64,000 nt of DNA from Fimbriimonas sp. (GCA_029866005.1 JARXAE010000025.1:62001-126000), one strand, 5' to 3'. Shown: positions 50,266-60,282, numbered from the stretch's first letter. Numbers and translations: made by a program. Notes: a model not told the origin generated them from the sequence alone.

Positions 50266-51798
50266 ATGCTCACCGGAGCCTTGATGATGATGTCGACGTT
50301 GACTACTCCGAAAGATTTTGCCCGCCGGGCGGCGGATTGGCGGAATGGGGCGGTTGTTTACCAAGTGATGGTGGATCGCTTTGCGCCTTCGGCGAATCTG
50401 GAAGCGAAGAAATCGCTGTACGCGTCTCCGAAGCGGCTTTTGCCTTGGACCACGGAGCCGAAGCAAGGGAAAAACAACGAAAAGCTGGGCATGTGGTCGC
50501 ACGAGATCGACTTCTGGGGTGGGGACCTTTCCTCGTTCGCATCGAAGCAGAGCTACATCAAGGAACTCGGAGCGGACGTTGTGTACTTCTTGCCGATCTT
50601 TGAGGGGTTTACGAACCACAAATACGACACTCTTGATTACACCAAAATTGATCCACAATTAGGATCCCGGGACGATCTGAAGCGCGTTGTCAAGGGCCTG
50701 CACAAAGATGGAATCAAGGTGATGCTTGACGGGGTGTTTAATCACCTGAGTCAATACGCGCCGATGTTCACGGCGGCTCGTGCCGATGCCAAGGACCCTC
50801 AGCGTGATTGGTTCTTTATCGATGAGAAGGGCGGTTACCGAGCTTACGCCAATGTTCGAAACATGCCTTCTTGGAACCTCGAAAACAAAGCTGTCCGAGA
50901 CTACCTGTGGAACCAAAAGTCTTCGGTGGTCCGGCAGTATCTGAAGGACGGCATTGATGGCTGGCGACTGGATGTTGCGTTCGAGGTCGGTCCAGAGTGG
51001 TGCGGCGAGATCACGAAGGCTGCCCACAAAGAGAAAGCAGGGTCATGGGTCGTCGGGGAAGTCGCCGGCTATCCCGCCGATTGGTTCCCTCAGTTAGACG
51101 GGGTCTACAACTTCCATTCGTTTGCAGTTGGAAGAGCGATGTTAGAAGGAAAGATGTCCGGCGGCCAAGCCGGGCTTGCGCTCCAGCAGCTGGTAAACGA
51201 CTCGGGAATTGAGAACCTTTTGAAATGCTGGCTTCAGACGGACAATCACGACACCGCGCGCTTAGCGAGTATTGTGCCAGCGGTTGAAGACCGAAATCTC
51301 CTGCGTTCCTTACAGTTCACGCTGCCGGGTGCTCCGGTCTTGTACTACGGTTCTGAACTGGGAATGGAAGGCAAAGATGATCCGATGAACCGGGCGCCGA
51401 TGCGCTGGGATTTGGTTGCAGATACAAATCCTGACTTGGCTTCCACTCGCCAGCTTATGGCGATTCGGAAAGCGTCCCCCGCATTGCGCTACGGGGACTG
51501 CTCGGCTTTAGCAACGGAGAAGTTATTTGGATTCGCTCGCACGACCGACAAAATTCGAGAAGCGGTGATTGTGGTTGCAAATCCAACGGCAAAGTCGATT
51601 ACCGAAACCTTCCCCAGTCGGGTGGGACGGATTATGAGTTGGGGAGAGTTACAGGACGTCGTGAGTGGCCTGAAATACCGAAGCGTAAATGGCATGTTGA
51701 CGGTAACAGTTCCTCCGAAGTCTGTTCAGATACTAAAGCCGATTACAGACGCGACCGACGGGATTAGTCGGTACCATCGCATCGATCCGCTAAACTAA
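50266..51798 (+). CDS. GH13 amylase/cyclomaltodextrinase-like, probably cytoplasmic
   Basis: 510 residues. All four GH13 regions are present: DGVFNH (155-160), DGWRLDVAFE with nucleophile D236, VVGEV with E265 and NHDT with D329. The N-terminus lacks a typical signal peptide, so the enzyme may act inside on imported maltodextrins. The C-terminal beta domain is near 400-490. It is unrelated in detail to the large secreted GH13 at 23952. Confidence 0.9.
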   Translation: MLTGALMMMSTLTTPKDFARRAADWRNGAVVYQVMVDRFAPSANLEAKKSLYASPKRLLPWTTEPKQGKNNEKLGMWSHEIDFWGGDLSSFASKQSYIKELGADVVYFLPIFEGFTNHKYDTLDYTKIDPQLGSRDDLKRVVKGLHKDGIKVMLDGVFNHLSQYAPMFTAARADAKDPQRDWFFIDEKGGYRAYANVRNMPSWNLENKAVRDYLWNQKSSVVRQYLKDGIDGWRLDVAFEVGPEWCGEITKAAHKEKAGSWVVGEVAGYPADWFPQLDGVYNFHSFAVGRAMLEGKMSGGQAGLALQQLVNDSGIENLLKCWLQTDNHDTARLASIVPAVEDRNLLRSLQFTLPGAPVLYYGSELGMEGKDDPMNRAPMRWDLVADTNPDLASTRQLMAIRKASPALRYGDCSALATEKLFGFARTTDKIREAVIVVANPTAKSITETFPSRVGRIMSWGELQDVVSGLKYRSVNGMLTVTVPPKSVQILKPITDATDGISRYHRIDPLN

Positions 51799-51801
51799 GC
51801 C

Positions 51802-52107
51802 ATGCATTGGGAATCGACGGATAACTTTGGAAATTTGTCGGTGGCGACCTCCGCGGCCACTTCATTAGAAGAGCTCTCGGTCGACCTACAATCGATGGTT
51901 GATGTCGTTTTTGCCCGCACTCCCGAGGGAGTGACATTTAGCGTCGATAAGAGTTATCAGGAGATTGCTGCGCCGAGCGATCAGCAGGTAACTCACGTGC
52001 TTACGGTGCCTCTTTTGGCATCCGTAAGCGCGGAAGATGTGCAGTCAACATTACGGGAAGTGCTCGCCAATATGGGCCAAAACGCTACGGTTCAGGGAAC
52101 CTGGTAG
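51802..52107 (+). CDS. Unknown small protein
   Basis: 101 residues; I recognise no family. It starts four bases after the GH13 stop and is likely co-transcribed with it. It is acidic, with a predicted helix SLEELSVDLQSMVDVVF and two strands GVTFSV and THVLTVPLL. Nothing further can be assigned. Confidence 0.6.
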   Translation: MHWESTDNFGNLSVATSAATSLEELSVDLQSMVDVVFARTPEGVTFSVDKSYQEIAAPSDQQVTHVLTVPLLASVSAEDVQSTLREVLANMGQNATVQGTW

Positions 52108-52169
52108 ACGGGTGTGGTATCATAGTAGTGCCGCCGAACTTAGCACATTCCTTTGCGTGCGGCTTTTCT

Positions 52170-53540
52170 ATGCCAAATACCCAAAACCGGGGCGCATCGC
52201 GTGGCGATGCCTCACCCAAACGATTCCGAAAATACGCCCCTTCAACTACGATCACGGCGCGTAATTCGGATCGAAATCCACGACCGCGACACGAGTCCAC
52301 TGCGGTTGTGGAGACTGCCATCGCCCCGATGGCCTTCACTGCACTTGGACTCCCTAACTGGCTTGCCAGTCGGCTTACCCCGATGGGCATTTCTGAGCCT
52401 ACAGAGATCCAAGCGTCAGCGATTCCGGTTGCTTTGACGGGTGTTGATGTGGTTGGCCTTGCTCAGACGGGAACGGGCAAAACGCTTGCGTTTGGCCTGC
52501 CAATGCTTGTGAAGCTTGGTCAATATGACCAAGGGTTGGTGCTTGCACCTACTCGTGAGCTTGCCGCTCAGATTCAAGAGACGTTCCAAAAACTCGGAAT
52601 GCGAACCGCACTTCTTATCGGCGGAGCGCCGATGGGACGTCAGGTCAGCCAACTTCGGTCGAATCCGAAGGTGATTATTGCTACGCCAGGTCGGCTTGCC
52701 GATCACCTCGCTCAGCGAACGATCAACCTCCGCGATGTCCGAATTGCGGTTCTAGACGAAGCAGACCGAATGCTCGACATGGGCTTCATCGGTCCGATTC
52801 GAGAGATTCTCAGCAAGACACCGCAGGACAGACAGACCCTGTTGTTCTCGGCAACCTTCCCTCAAGAGATTGAGCGATTGGCGTCCGAGTTCATGCGAAA
52901 TCCAGAGCGAATCGAGGTGACCAAACAAGGTACCGCGATTGACCTGGTGACCCAGGAGCTATTGGTTCTTCAGAAGGATTCGAAGCCGGAAATGCTTCGC
53001 CGAATCGTGGACGAAGAGAAAGGCACCATCTTGGTGTTCTCTCGAACTCGCCACGGTGCGACTAAGCTTGCGAAAGCGATGCGGAACAATGGCCACACGG
53101 CTGCTGAGCTGCACTCCGACCGAACTCTTGCTCAGCGCATGAGTGCCCTCAAAGGCTTCAAGACGGGCGAGTACCGAGTCATGATCGCTACCGATATCGC
53201 AGCGCGCGGAATTGACGTTAAGGGAATCTCCCTTGTCGTTAACTACGATGTGCCAGAGAATCCAGAGGATTACGTTCACCGAATCGGTCGAACGGGTCGA
53301 GCTGGTGCCAAGGGCCGAGCCGTGATGCTTGCATCGCCGGATCAGCACCGAGACGTGCGAGACATCGAGAAGTTGATGGGAATGCAACTTGCAATCTCCG
53401 AAGATTCCGAATGCTCGCTTCCTGCTCCACGAGCCCCAGGCGGGCGACCGGGTCAGGGCGGAAATCGCAATAGTCGCAACCGAAATAGCGGTGGCGGCAA
53501 CGGTGGAAACGGACGCTGGCGCGGCGGAAACGGACGCTAA
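52170..53540 (+). CDS. DEAD-box RNA helicase
   Basis: ATP-dependent RNA unwinding enzyme, with motifs AQTGTGKT (I), PTRELA (Ia), TPGR (Ib), DEAD (II), SAT (III) and HRIGRTGR (VI). The C-terminal tail is Gly/Arg/Asn-rich (GGRPGQGGNRN), typical of RhlE/DeaD-type proteins that bind RNA. ATG at 52170 is preferred; GTG at 52128 would add 14 residues. A GCCGCC...GCGGC pairing followed by TTTT precedes this ATG (52130-52167) and might act on translation or transcription of the leader. Confidence 0.93.
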   Translation: MPNTQNRGASRGDASPKRFRKYAPSTTITARNSDRNPRPRHESTAVVETAIAPMAFTALGLPNWLASRLTPMGISEPTEIQASAIPVALTGVDVVGLAQTGTGKTLAFGLPMLVKLGQYDQGLVLAPTRELAAQIQETFQKLGMRTALLIGGAPMGRQVSQLRSNPKVIIATPGRLADHLAQRTINLRDVRIAVLDEADRMLDMGFIGPIREILSKTPQDRQTLLFSATFPQEIERLASEFMRNPERIEVTKQGTAIDLVTQELLVLQKDSKPEMLRRIVDEEKGTILVFSRTRHGATKLAKAMRNNGHTAAELHSDRTLAQRMSALKGFKTGEYRVMIATDIAARGIDVKGISLVVNYDVPENPEDYVHRIGRTGRAGAKGRAVMLASPDQHRDVRDIEKLMGMQLAISEDSECSLPAPRAPGGRPGQGGNRNSRNRNSGGGNGGNGRWRGGNGR

Positions 53541-54370
53541 CGTCCGCCGATTGGAACCGTGAGCTCAATGGGCTCGGTTCGCTTAGGGATGAGCTGATGA
53601 ATTGTAATCGGCTCAAGCCCTGAGTACTTCGAAGCGAACGGGATGCTTTCCCGATCCAAAATCTGGTCTCCGGGTGTGAACATGATTCGCGCGGAGACCA
53701 TTTTTTTGTCCTTGGACATGAGTTCCATTCCGTGCTCGTGGACCGATCTAAGGTTGGTGCAAGTCACCATGACTCTTGGTCCATTTGGAGTTTGAGTGCG
53801 CTTAAAAGTGATGTTTCCTGTGTTGAGATATAGCTTTGGAGAACCGTCCGGTGTCATCTCCCGCTCGACTTTGACTTCCTCGCGACGATAGACGAACAAG
53901 CGACCCCGAATGACAAGCTTTGAGCCTTGGGGAATATTTGCGCTTGGGAATTCTTCAACCAGCTTTTCACTGAATGTCGACCTTGACTGGGATAGGGGTG
54001 TCAGTTTGCCATCTGCAGTTCGTAAAAGCGTTTGAGCCTCGAACCGGATCACCTCATGAGAGTGCATCTGCCCACCGGCGCTGAGGATTGACTTCAGCCG
54101 ACCGCCGACCATTTTCGCTTCGCCCTTTGCATTGAATCCGGAGGCTCGGGCGATTGAACTCGAAGGAATCTCCAGTTTCTTCTTGGTTGGCGTAGAGTTC
54201 GTACGACGGTCAAGGATAACGAGTGCAATTCCAAGGACGGCAACGATTGCCAAGGTGCCGTATCCGTTTGTTCCTCGCACGACTACTAGTTTGACATCTT
54301 TGAACCTGGTCCTGCCCAATCCTGGTATCCGGTTATCTCTTGGTTGCTCCGATGAAAATCTCAGTCGCAT
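53537..54370 (-). CDS. Membrane-anchored unknown protein
   Basis: About 277 residues from the ATG at 54370; a GTG at 54280 is an alternative start that would begin closer to the single transmembrane segment (TLAIVAVLGIALVIL). The rest is soluble and beta-rich (VIRFEAQTLLRT, KLVIRGRLFVYRRE, GPRVMVTCTNLRSV). I recognise no family. The stop overlaps the helicase stop region, and the start codon shares CATG with the divergent TMEM175-like gene. Confidence 0.6.
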   Translation of the reverse strand: MRLRFSSEQPRDNRIPGLGRTRFKDVKLVVVRGTNGYGTLAIVAVLGIALVILDRRTNSTPTKKKLEIPSSSIARASGFNAKGEAKMVGGRLKSILSAGGQMHSHEVIRFEAQTLLRTADGKLTPLSQSRSTFSEKLVEEFPSANIPQGSKLVIRGRLFVYRREEVKVEREMTPDGSPKLYLNTGNITFKRTQTPNGPRVMVTCTNLRSVHEHGMELMSKDKKMVSARIMFTPGDQILDRESIPFASKYSGLEPITIHQLIPKRTEPIELTVPIGGR

Positions 54371-55031
54371 GTCGCTGAGTAAAGAGTTACGGGATGAGGG
54401 ATCGAATTCGGCGCGAGTTTGCGCGCTGAGCGATGGCGTGTTTGCCATCGTCTTGACGTTCCTCATCTTCCGGCTCGATATTGGAAAGCTGAGTGATGCT
54501 GGCTCGGATCGCGAGATCATGAATGCGATCAGAGAGCAGGCCGCCCCACTTTTGGGTTACATTCTCAGTTTCTTTATCATCGGAGGATTTTGGATGACGC
54601 ACCAAAGGGTTTTTCGGCACCTGTCGAAGTTCAACCGTGAGCTGTACTGGCTCAACCTTCAATTCCTGTTCTTTTTGTCGATACTACCCCTGACGACTTC
54701 TATACACGCTGGAAACCACGAGCTACGAGTGGGCTGGTGGCTGTACGCTGGGAACGTCACTGTGGCCGGATTGGGGCTGTTGGCACTTTGGCTTCGAGCA
54801 TCGCGCGATTCACTCTTGGACGGGTCTGTCGATAGCGTTGTTCAGACCTTTTACATCTGGCGGCTCGCTACGATTCCATTGGTCTTCTTGATCTCGATTC
54901 TGGTTTCCTTTAGTAGCGTCATTGTCGCGCAATGGGTTCCACTCACAGTGCCGCTTGTTTCCTGGGCTGTCCACAGGTTCTTTGCCGCTCGGGTGGATAC
55001 GAACGTCGTTTATCTTGACATCGCAGCTTAA
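54369..55031 (+). CDS. TMEM175-like potassium channel family protein
   Basis: 220 residues from the ATG at 54369. The signature ALSDGVFAIVLTFLIFRLDI in the first helix matches the TMEM175/DUF1211 selectivity-filter helix (FSDGVFAIA-TLL). Five further hydrophobic segments follow (SFFIIGGFWM, FLFFLSILPL, GLGLLALWL, IPLVFLISILV and others). Bacterial members are potassium-permeable channels. The upstream frame is open but is shadow coding. Confidence 0.82.
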   Translation: MSLSKELRDEGSNSARVCALSDGVFAIVLTFLIFRLDIGKLSDAGSDREIMNAIREQAAPLLGYILSFFIIGGFWMTHQRVFRHLSKFNRELYWLNLQFLFFLSILPLTTSIHAGNHELRVGWWLYAGNVTVAGLGLLALWLRASRDSLLDGSVDSVVQTFYIWRLATIPLVFLISILVSFSSVIVAQWVPLTVPLVSWAVHRFFAARVDTNVVYLDIAA

Positions 55032-55044
55032 GTACACTTGAACC

Positions 55045-55872
55045 GTGTCGGAATCGCATTTCACCTTCCCTATCCGTTCAGACAAGTTGACTATGACCTG
55101 CTCGGTGCGGTCGACCGTTTTTGACGCACAGACTGAATTCCAGCGCGTGACGATTCTTGACACCGACGTTTACGGAAAAGCATTGTTGCTTGATGGGCAC
55201 ATCCAGCTGACCGACTTTGACGAGAGGGCGTACCACGAGGCATTGGTGCAGATTCCTGCTCTAAATTTGCCATCCTTCTCCAAAGCCTTGGTGATTGGTG
55301 GAGGGGATGGCGGAGTAATTCGGGAACTCTGTCGGCATTCGTCGGTCACTCAGATCGACATGGTTGAGATCGACAAAGGCGTTGTTGACGCTTGTCGAGA
55401 GCATATGCCCTCCCTTTCCAATGGCGCGTTTGACGATCCCCGGGTTCGTCTGCACATTACGGATGCTTTTGCATGGGTAAAGTCGGCTTCAGACTCATAC
55501 GATTTGATCGTTGTTGACTCGACCGATACATACGAGGAAGAGGAAGGCGAGATCAGCGAGATGCTTTGGACCTCCGCGTTTTACTCCGACTTGCTCCGAC
55601 TTCTATCGCCAGATGGATTTGTCGTAACGCAAGCGGACAACCACGTTTACTGCCCATACTCCTCGGAGGAAGTACTTGAGCTGTTCGGCTCAGTGTTCCC
55701 TTCGAAGGGGTTCTACTTTGCGTTGGTGCCATCTTTTGGAGGGTTCTCAGGATTTGTTTGGGGTTCGAAAGGCGCTACACCTGCGGTTAAGTGGACCGCC
55801 GGTTTAGACCAGGGCTGGTCAACCTTGAATGAAGCGACCTACAACCTGGCCTTTTCAGACCTCAGGTTCTAA
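55045..55872 (+). CDS. speE: Spermidine synthase
   Basis: 275 residues, GTG start. Transfers an aminopropyl group from decarboxylated SAM to putrescine. It has the GGGDGG nucleotide-binding motif (LVIGGGDGGVIREL), the acidic active-site region (LIVVDSTDTYEEEEGE) and the N-terminal YGKALLLDGHIQLTDFDE motif. The decarboxylase and putrescine pathway genes are not in the window. The product methylthioadenosine could be recycled by the phosphorylase at 14765-15613. It follows the channel gene with 13 bases between. Confidence 0.93.
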   Translation: MSESHFTFPIRSDKLTMTCSVRSTVFDAQTEFQRVTILDTDVYGKALLLDGHIQLTDFDERAYHEALVQIPALNLPSFSKALVIGGGDGGVIRELCRHSSVTQIDMVEIDKGVVDACREHMPSLSNGAFDDPRVRLHITDAFAWVKSASDSYDLIVVDSTDTYEEEEGEISEMLWTSAFYSDLLRLLSPDGFVVTQADNHVYCPYSSEEVLELFGSVFPSKGFYFALVPSFGGFSGFVWGSKGATPAVKWTAGLDQGWSTLNEATYNLAFSDLRF

Positions 55873-55907
55873 AGTCGCTTCCGGTATCCTGAACCTAGCA
55901 GTCTCAC

Positions 55908-57299
55908 ATGGATTATCGACGCAGTTACATCAAGCAGCTTTTTGAACTCGCACCGGGAACGGAAGCGACGGCGTTTGGGTGGGTCAAGACTCGCCGCGAC
56001 AGCAAGGGGCTGTCGTTTGTTCAGCTCAATGATGGCTCGACGTTCAAGGACCTGCAGGTCATAGTTGATGAGGGCGTGGTTGATCCTGAGTTACTGAAGA
56101 AGGTCACCACTGGCTCGTGCGTTGCGTTTAACGGCGTGATTGTCGAATCACCGGCCGCGGGGCAGGCAGTTGAGCTGAAAGCGTCTTCTCTCGAGATTTT
56201 CGGCGAAGCCGATCCGTTGACCTATCCCCTCCAGAAGAAGGGGGCAACGATGGAGTTTTTGCGCGAGAAGGCTCACCTTCGAGTGCGGGGGAACACCTTT
56301 GGCGCAGTATTCCGAGTTCGGAACCAGCTGTCGCAGGCAGTTCACCAGTTCTTCGATAAGCGTGGTTTCCATAACATCCACACCCCGATCATCACCGCGA
56401 GTGACTGTGAGGGAGCTGGTGCCATGTTCCAGGTCACGACGGCCCTTGAGCACGGTGCAGACGGCTATAAGCTGGCGAGAAAGGACCCTGCAGATGACTT
56501 TTTCGGGAAGCCTTCTTATCTGACGGTCAGTGGTCAACTTGATGCGGAGACGTTGGCGCTGGGAATGACAAACGTTTACACGTTTGGACCGACATTCCGA
56601 GCCGAGAATTCTTCGACCAGCCGACACTTGGCGGAGTTTTGGATGATTGAACCAGAGATGGCTTTTTGTTCTCTGGAGGGCAACATGAACCTTGCCGAGG
56701 AGTTCCTGCGGGAGACGATCCAACACGCACTTGATCATTGCGGCCCCGATCTGGAGTTTTTCAATCAACGGATTGAGCCAGAACTGTTGAAGACACTCAC
56801 CCACGTTGTCGAAAGCGGATTCGAGCGGATGACCTATACCGAAGCGGTCAAGCACCTCGAGGCGAGCGACGAGAACTTTGAGTATCCAGTCTCGTGGGGT
56901 ACTGATCTGCAGAGTGAGCACGAGCGATGGCTCACCGAGGTCAAGGTCGGGCGTCCGGTGATTCTCACCGACTATCCAAAAGAGATCAAGGCGTTCTATA
57001 TGCGCCTGAACGATGACGGAAAGACCGTGCGGGCGATGGACGTGTTGGCCCCTCGCATCGGCGAAATCATCGGCGGCTCTCAGCGCGAGGAGCGACTGGA
57101 CGTCCTTGAGCGGCGTATCTTGGAAGCAGGATTGCCCATCGATGCCTACTGGTGGTACCTCGATCTGCGCCGATTCGGCTCGGTTCCCCATGCGGGCTTC
57201 GGGCTCGGCTTCGAGCGGTTGATGATGTACGTGACGGGAATGAAAAACATCCGGGACGTGATCCCCTACTTCCGCACCCCCGGTAACGCGGATTTCTAA
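55908..57299 (+). CDS. asnS: Asparaginyl-tRNA synthetase
   Basis: 463 residues, the normal length. An N-terminal OB-fold anticodon-binding domain ([20 protein letters not shown]) is followed by the class II core with motif 2 ([21 protein letters not shown]) and motif 3 ([15 protein letters not shown]). It charges tRNA-Asn with asparagine directly, so the organism need not depend on the transamidation route. The ABC transporter gene begins directly after the stop. Confidence 0.97.
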   Translation: MDYRRSYIKQLFELAPGTEATAFGWVKTRRDSKGLSFVQLNDGSTFKDLQVIVDEGVVDPELLKKVTTGSCVAFNGVIVESPAAGQAVELKASSLEIFGEADPLTYPLQKKGATMEFLREKAHLRVRGNTFGAVFRVRNQLSQAVHQFFDKRGFHNIHTPIITASDCEGAGAMFQVTTALEHGADGYKLARKDPADDFFGKPSYLTVSGQLDAETLALGMTNVYTFGPTFRAENSSTSRHLAEFWMIEPEMAFCSLEGNMNLAEEFLRETIQHALDHCGPDLEFFNQRIEPELLKTLTHVVESGFERMTYTEAVKHLEASDENFEYPVSWGTDLQSEHERWLTEVKVGRPVILTDYPKEIKAFYMRLNDDGKTVRAMDVLAPRIGEIIGGSQREERLDVLERRILEAGLPIDAYWWYLDLRRFGSVPHAGFGLGFERLMMYVTGMKNIRDVIPYFRTPGNADF

Positions 57300-59072
57300 A
57301 TGGCCAAGCGTCGCTTTCAACTGGACCCGCGCATCAAGCGCGAGCTCGTGGGTCAGCGACGCTTAATACTGCTAGGGCTCATCTGCACCGGTCTCAGTGC
57401 TGCCCTGTACGGCTCCTCAATGGGCCTCATCCGGCGCCTACTCAAGGACCTTGAGAAGATCGGGCAAACTCGCGCGTTAGAGGATTTCGACGCGATGAAA
57501 ATCAGCACGCTGATGATCATCGGAGTCTTTGTGCTGCGCTATTTCTTCACTCGCGGTCAAACCTACTACCTGGCTGAAGCGGTCGCGAGACTCACAAATG
57601 GTCTCCGAGAAAGACTCCTTAATAAACTTCTGAAGCTCCCAGTTACCTACTTCAACGAAAAACGAGCGGGGTCGATTCAAAGCGTTCTGACGAACGATGT
57701 CAACGTCTTCCAATCGGCAGTACAGATCCTACGCGATTCGATTGAGGCTCCGCTTAAGGCGATCGTTGCTCTCATCCTCATCATCATCATCCAGTGGCAG
57801 ATGGCGATGATCACATTCCTGATGATTCCGATTATGGGAATCATCGTCCAAAGAAACGCGAAAAAGATGCGGATCGCCCAAAAGCAGGTTCAGATTGATC
57901 TCTCGGAAGTTGGCGCGGTGACTCAAGAAGTGTTGCAGGGCGTAAGGGTTGTTAAGGCTTTCGGTGCGGAGGAGCAGGTTAATCGGGACTACGGTCGGCT
58001 CTTGCATACAAGTTTGAAGAGTCAGTTGCGGGCAGCTCTGCTGGTCGCCAGACTTCGGCCGTTGGTCGAGCTGTTGGGAGCGGTTGGTTTATGCGGCGCC
58101 ATCCTCATCGGGGGTTGGCTGGCGCTCAGCGGCGATATGACGGTCAGCGATATGGCTGCCCTCGCATTTGCGCTCGACGCGATCAACCAGGGCTTTCGAG
58201 GAATTTCTAATCTCTCGTCAACATATTCTTCCGTTCAGGGAGCGGCGGACAGAATTTATTCGGAGATTTTGGACGTGCCATTGCCGCCGGAACATACTGG
58301 GCGGCAGACCCTTGAAAGCATCAACGGACTGATCGAGTTTCGAGATGTGTCTTTCGTGTATCCCGATGGAACCTGGGCACTACGAAACGTCTCGTTCGCG
58401 ATCCAGCCTGGGACATCAATGGCCCTCGTCGGTCCCAGCGGAGCCGGCAAATCGACGATTGCCGATTTGCTCCAACGGTTCTACGAGCCAACCAGCGGTG
58501 CGATTTTCCTTGACGGAACTGATATCAAAAACTTGGATGTGAACTGGCTCCGGAGCCAGATCGGAGTCGTTCCCCAGCACACCTTCCTGTTTGCGGGAGG
58601 AATTGATGAGAACTTGCGGCTTGGAACTCCTGACGCCACCGACGAGCAACTGACCAAGGCCCTCCAAATGGCTCATGCGGAGGACTTCTCAAAAGAATTC
58701 CGGGATCGAAATGTCCCAGTTTTGGGCGAACGCGGAGTGCGCCTCAGCGGGGGACAGATGCAACGCATTGCGATTGCCCGGGCATTAGTGCGCGATCCTG
58801 CGATTCTACTTCTGGATGAAGCCACCAGTGCCCTCGACGCCGAGAGCGAGAAAGCGGTCACCGCGGCCTTGCAGGAGGTCATGGAGACCCGGACCACAAT
58901 GTTCATCGCCCACCGCCTCACCACGGCGGCGAGAGCCGACTCCATCCTATTTCTGAAGCGCGGCGAAGTAATCGAACAGGGGTCGCATACGGAGCTGATG
59001 GTTAAGAATGGACAGTACTCGTTGCTGTTCAAAGCATTCAGCGATGGTCTCCTGGAGGATAATCTTGGCTGA
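57300..59072 (+). CDS. ABC exporter, MsbA-type half-transporter
   Basis: 590 residues. Six transmembrane helices in the first 330 residues (for example GLICTGLSAALYG, MMIIGVFVLRYFF) are followed by a nucleotide-binding domain with Walker A GPSGAGKS, signature RLSGGQMQR and Walker B ILLLDEATSALD. It works as a homodimer exporting lipids or drugs. It starts directly after asnS, and the next ATPase gene overlaps its 3' end by eight bases. Confidence 0.92.
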   Translation: MAKRRFQLDPRIKRELVGQRRLILLGLICTGLSAALYGSSMGLIRRLLKDLEKIGQTRALEDFDAMKISTLMIIGVFVLRYFFTRGQTYYLAEAVARLTNGLRERLLNKLLKLPVTYFNEKRAGSIQSVLTNDVNVFQSAVQILRDSIEAPLKAIVALILIIIIQWQMAMITFLMIPIMGIIVQRNAKKMRIAQKQVQIDLSEVGAVTQEVLQGVRVVKAFGAEEQVNRDYGRLLHTSLKSQLRAALLVARLRPLVELLGAVGLCGAILIGGWLALSGDMTVSDMAALAFALDAINQGFRGISNLSSTYSSVQGAADRIYSEILDVPLPPEHTGRQTLESINGLIEFRDVSFVYPDGTWALRNVSFAIQPGTSMALVGPSGAGKSTIADLLQRFYEPTSGAIFLDGTDIKNLDVNWLRSQIGVVPQHTFLFAGGIDENLRLGTPDATDEQLTKALQMAHAEDFSKEFRDRNVPVLGERGVRLSGGQMQRIAIARALVRDPAILLLDEATSALDAESEKAVTAALQEVMETRTTMFIAHRLTTAARADSILFLKRGEVIEQGSHTELMVKNGQYSLLFKAFSDGLLEDNLG

Positions 59073-59844
59073 GCTTTCTCTTTCAAGTCTTACCGTAGGG
59101 CGCAAGGAGATCTTGGTCAACAGTGTTTCGCTGGATCTTGCCCCGGGCCAGATTTTTGTGCTTCTCGGACCCAACGGATCTGGCAAATCAACTCTTCTCC
59201 AAACGATTTGTGGAATGGTCCGCCCCTTCGAAGGATTTGTGACGATTGACGGCAACGATGTTGCCCAGATGCCGCTTGCCACGAGATGTCGCAAAATCGC
59301 ATGGGTTCCGCAAGAAGAGTTTGTTGAGTTTGGTTGGACTGCGAGGGAGTTTGCTTCTCTGGGCAGAGCCGCCCTTTCGGACTCAGTATTTGAATCAAAG
59401 GAAGATCTCAAGGCGACCGAGAATGCACTTGAATTGTGCGACGCGACGCACCTTGCCGAACGCCCTCTTCACGAGCTTAGCGGGGGCGAGAAGCAACGGA
59501 TTCGAATCGCACGAGCGATCGCTCAGGATGCGGATGTTCTGGTGCTCGACGAGCCCGCCAGTCAGCTCGACGTTGCCCATGTGCTGAGTATTCTTGAGCT
59601 TGTTGCCCAACTCACCGAGGCTGGGAAAACCATCATCTTGACGGTGCATGATGTCAACCAGGCGTTGCGGCTCCCGGCACGATGGGGTTTCATCAACGAA
59701 AAGCGACTCGAAGTGTTCGAGTCGCTTGAGATGATCCACTCATCCGGCGTCTTAGAGAGAACCTACCAGACAGGGTTTCGGGTAGTTGACGCCGAGACCG
59801 TCGTCGCTGTCAGTTGCTCTTGTCGTACCACTGGCTCGTCGTAG
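59065..59844 (+). CDS. FecE/BtuD-like ABC transporter ATPase
   Basis: 259 residues from a TTG start that lies six bases after GGAGG; the earlier in-frame ATG at 59008 is inside the upstream gene. Walker A GPNGSGKST, Q-loop VPQEEF, signature ELSGGEKQR and Walker B VLVLDEPASQLD are intact, and the pattern is of the iron/cobalamin import type. There is no permease or binding protein next to it. Its 3' end overlaps the convergent gene at 59810. Confidence 0.9.
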   Translation: MAELSLSSLTVGRKEILVNSVSLDLAPGQIFVLLGPNGSGKSTLLQTICGMVRPFEGFVTIDGNDVAQMPLATRCRKIAWVPQEEFVEFGWTAREFASLGRAALSDSVFESKEDLKATENALELCDATHLAERPLHELSGGEKQRIRIARAIAQDADVLVLDEPASQLDVAHVLSILELVAQLTEAGKTIILTVHDVNQALRLPARWGFINEKRLEVFESLEMIHSSGVLERTYQTGFRVVDAETVVAVSCSCRTTGSS

Positions 59845-60199
59845 CAGAGGCGTTCGGCGTCGGAATGTACACCTTGTCTTCGGCTTTGATCACAACCGGA
59901 GAAGAGGGCAATCCCCCCTCCTCGTCATCAGCACCCGGACCCTTCGGACCAGTCGGGCGTGCGACGGACTTAGCGATTGCATCCTTGAGCTCGCTTCCCT
60001 CTTTCTTCATATCTGGCTTTGGAGCAGGGGCATTTGCCATCTTCGAAGCTTGCTCTGCCTGAGCGCGCTCCTGGGCAAGCTTCATCTTTTCTTCCATAGA
60101 AAGGTTCTCTTCGCGGAAGGGCTTGGCAGCGATCATGAGTCCGACTCCGGCAAAGACGGCGACGACGATCAGGGCGACAGGGGATTTACGTTGTTTCAT
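59810..60199 (-). CDS. Single-pass membrane protein, unknown
   Basis: 129 residues: an N-terminal transmembrane helix (PVALIVVAVFAGVGLMIAA), then a charged helical segment (MEEKMKLAQERAQAEQASKMA) and a Pro/Gly/acidic tail. I recognise no family. It overlaps the end of the ABC ATPase gene by 35 bases. It might be a small periplasmic anchor. Confidence 0.55.
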   Translation of the reverse strand: MKQRKSPVALIVVAVFAGVGLMIAAKPFREENLSMEEKMKLAQERAQAEQASKMANAPAPKPDMKKEGSELKDAIAKSVARPTGPKGPGADDEEGGLPSSPVVIKAEDKVYIPTPNASATTSQWYDKSN

Positions 60200-60282
60200 G
60201 GCTTTCGTGAATGATTGCGATCCGTTAGACTATTGTAGAAGATGTTGATGCTCGCAAGTTTCTTGCCAAGGAGAGTCCTGTC

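Noticed and set aside
56148-57320. 390-codon frame antisense to asnS
   Set aside because: asnS is unmistakable on the other strand; the frame is open by codon bias and has no recognisable domain.
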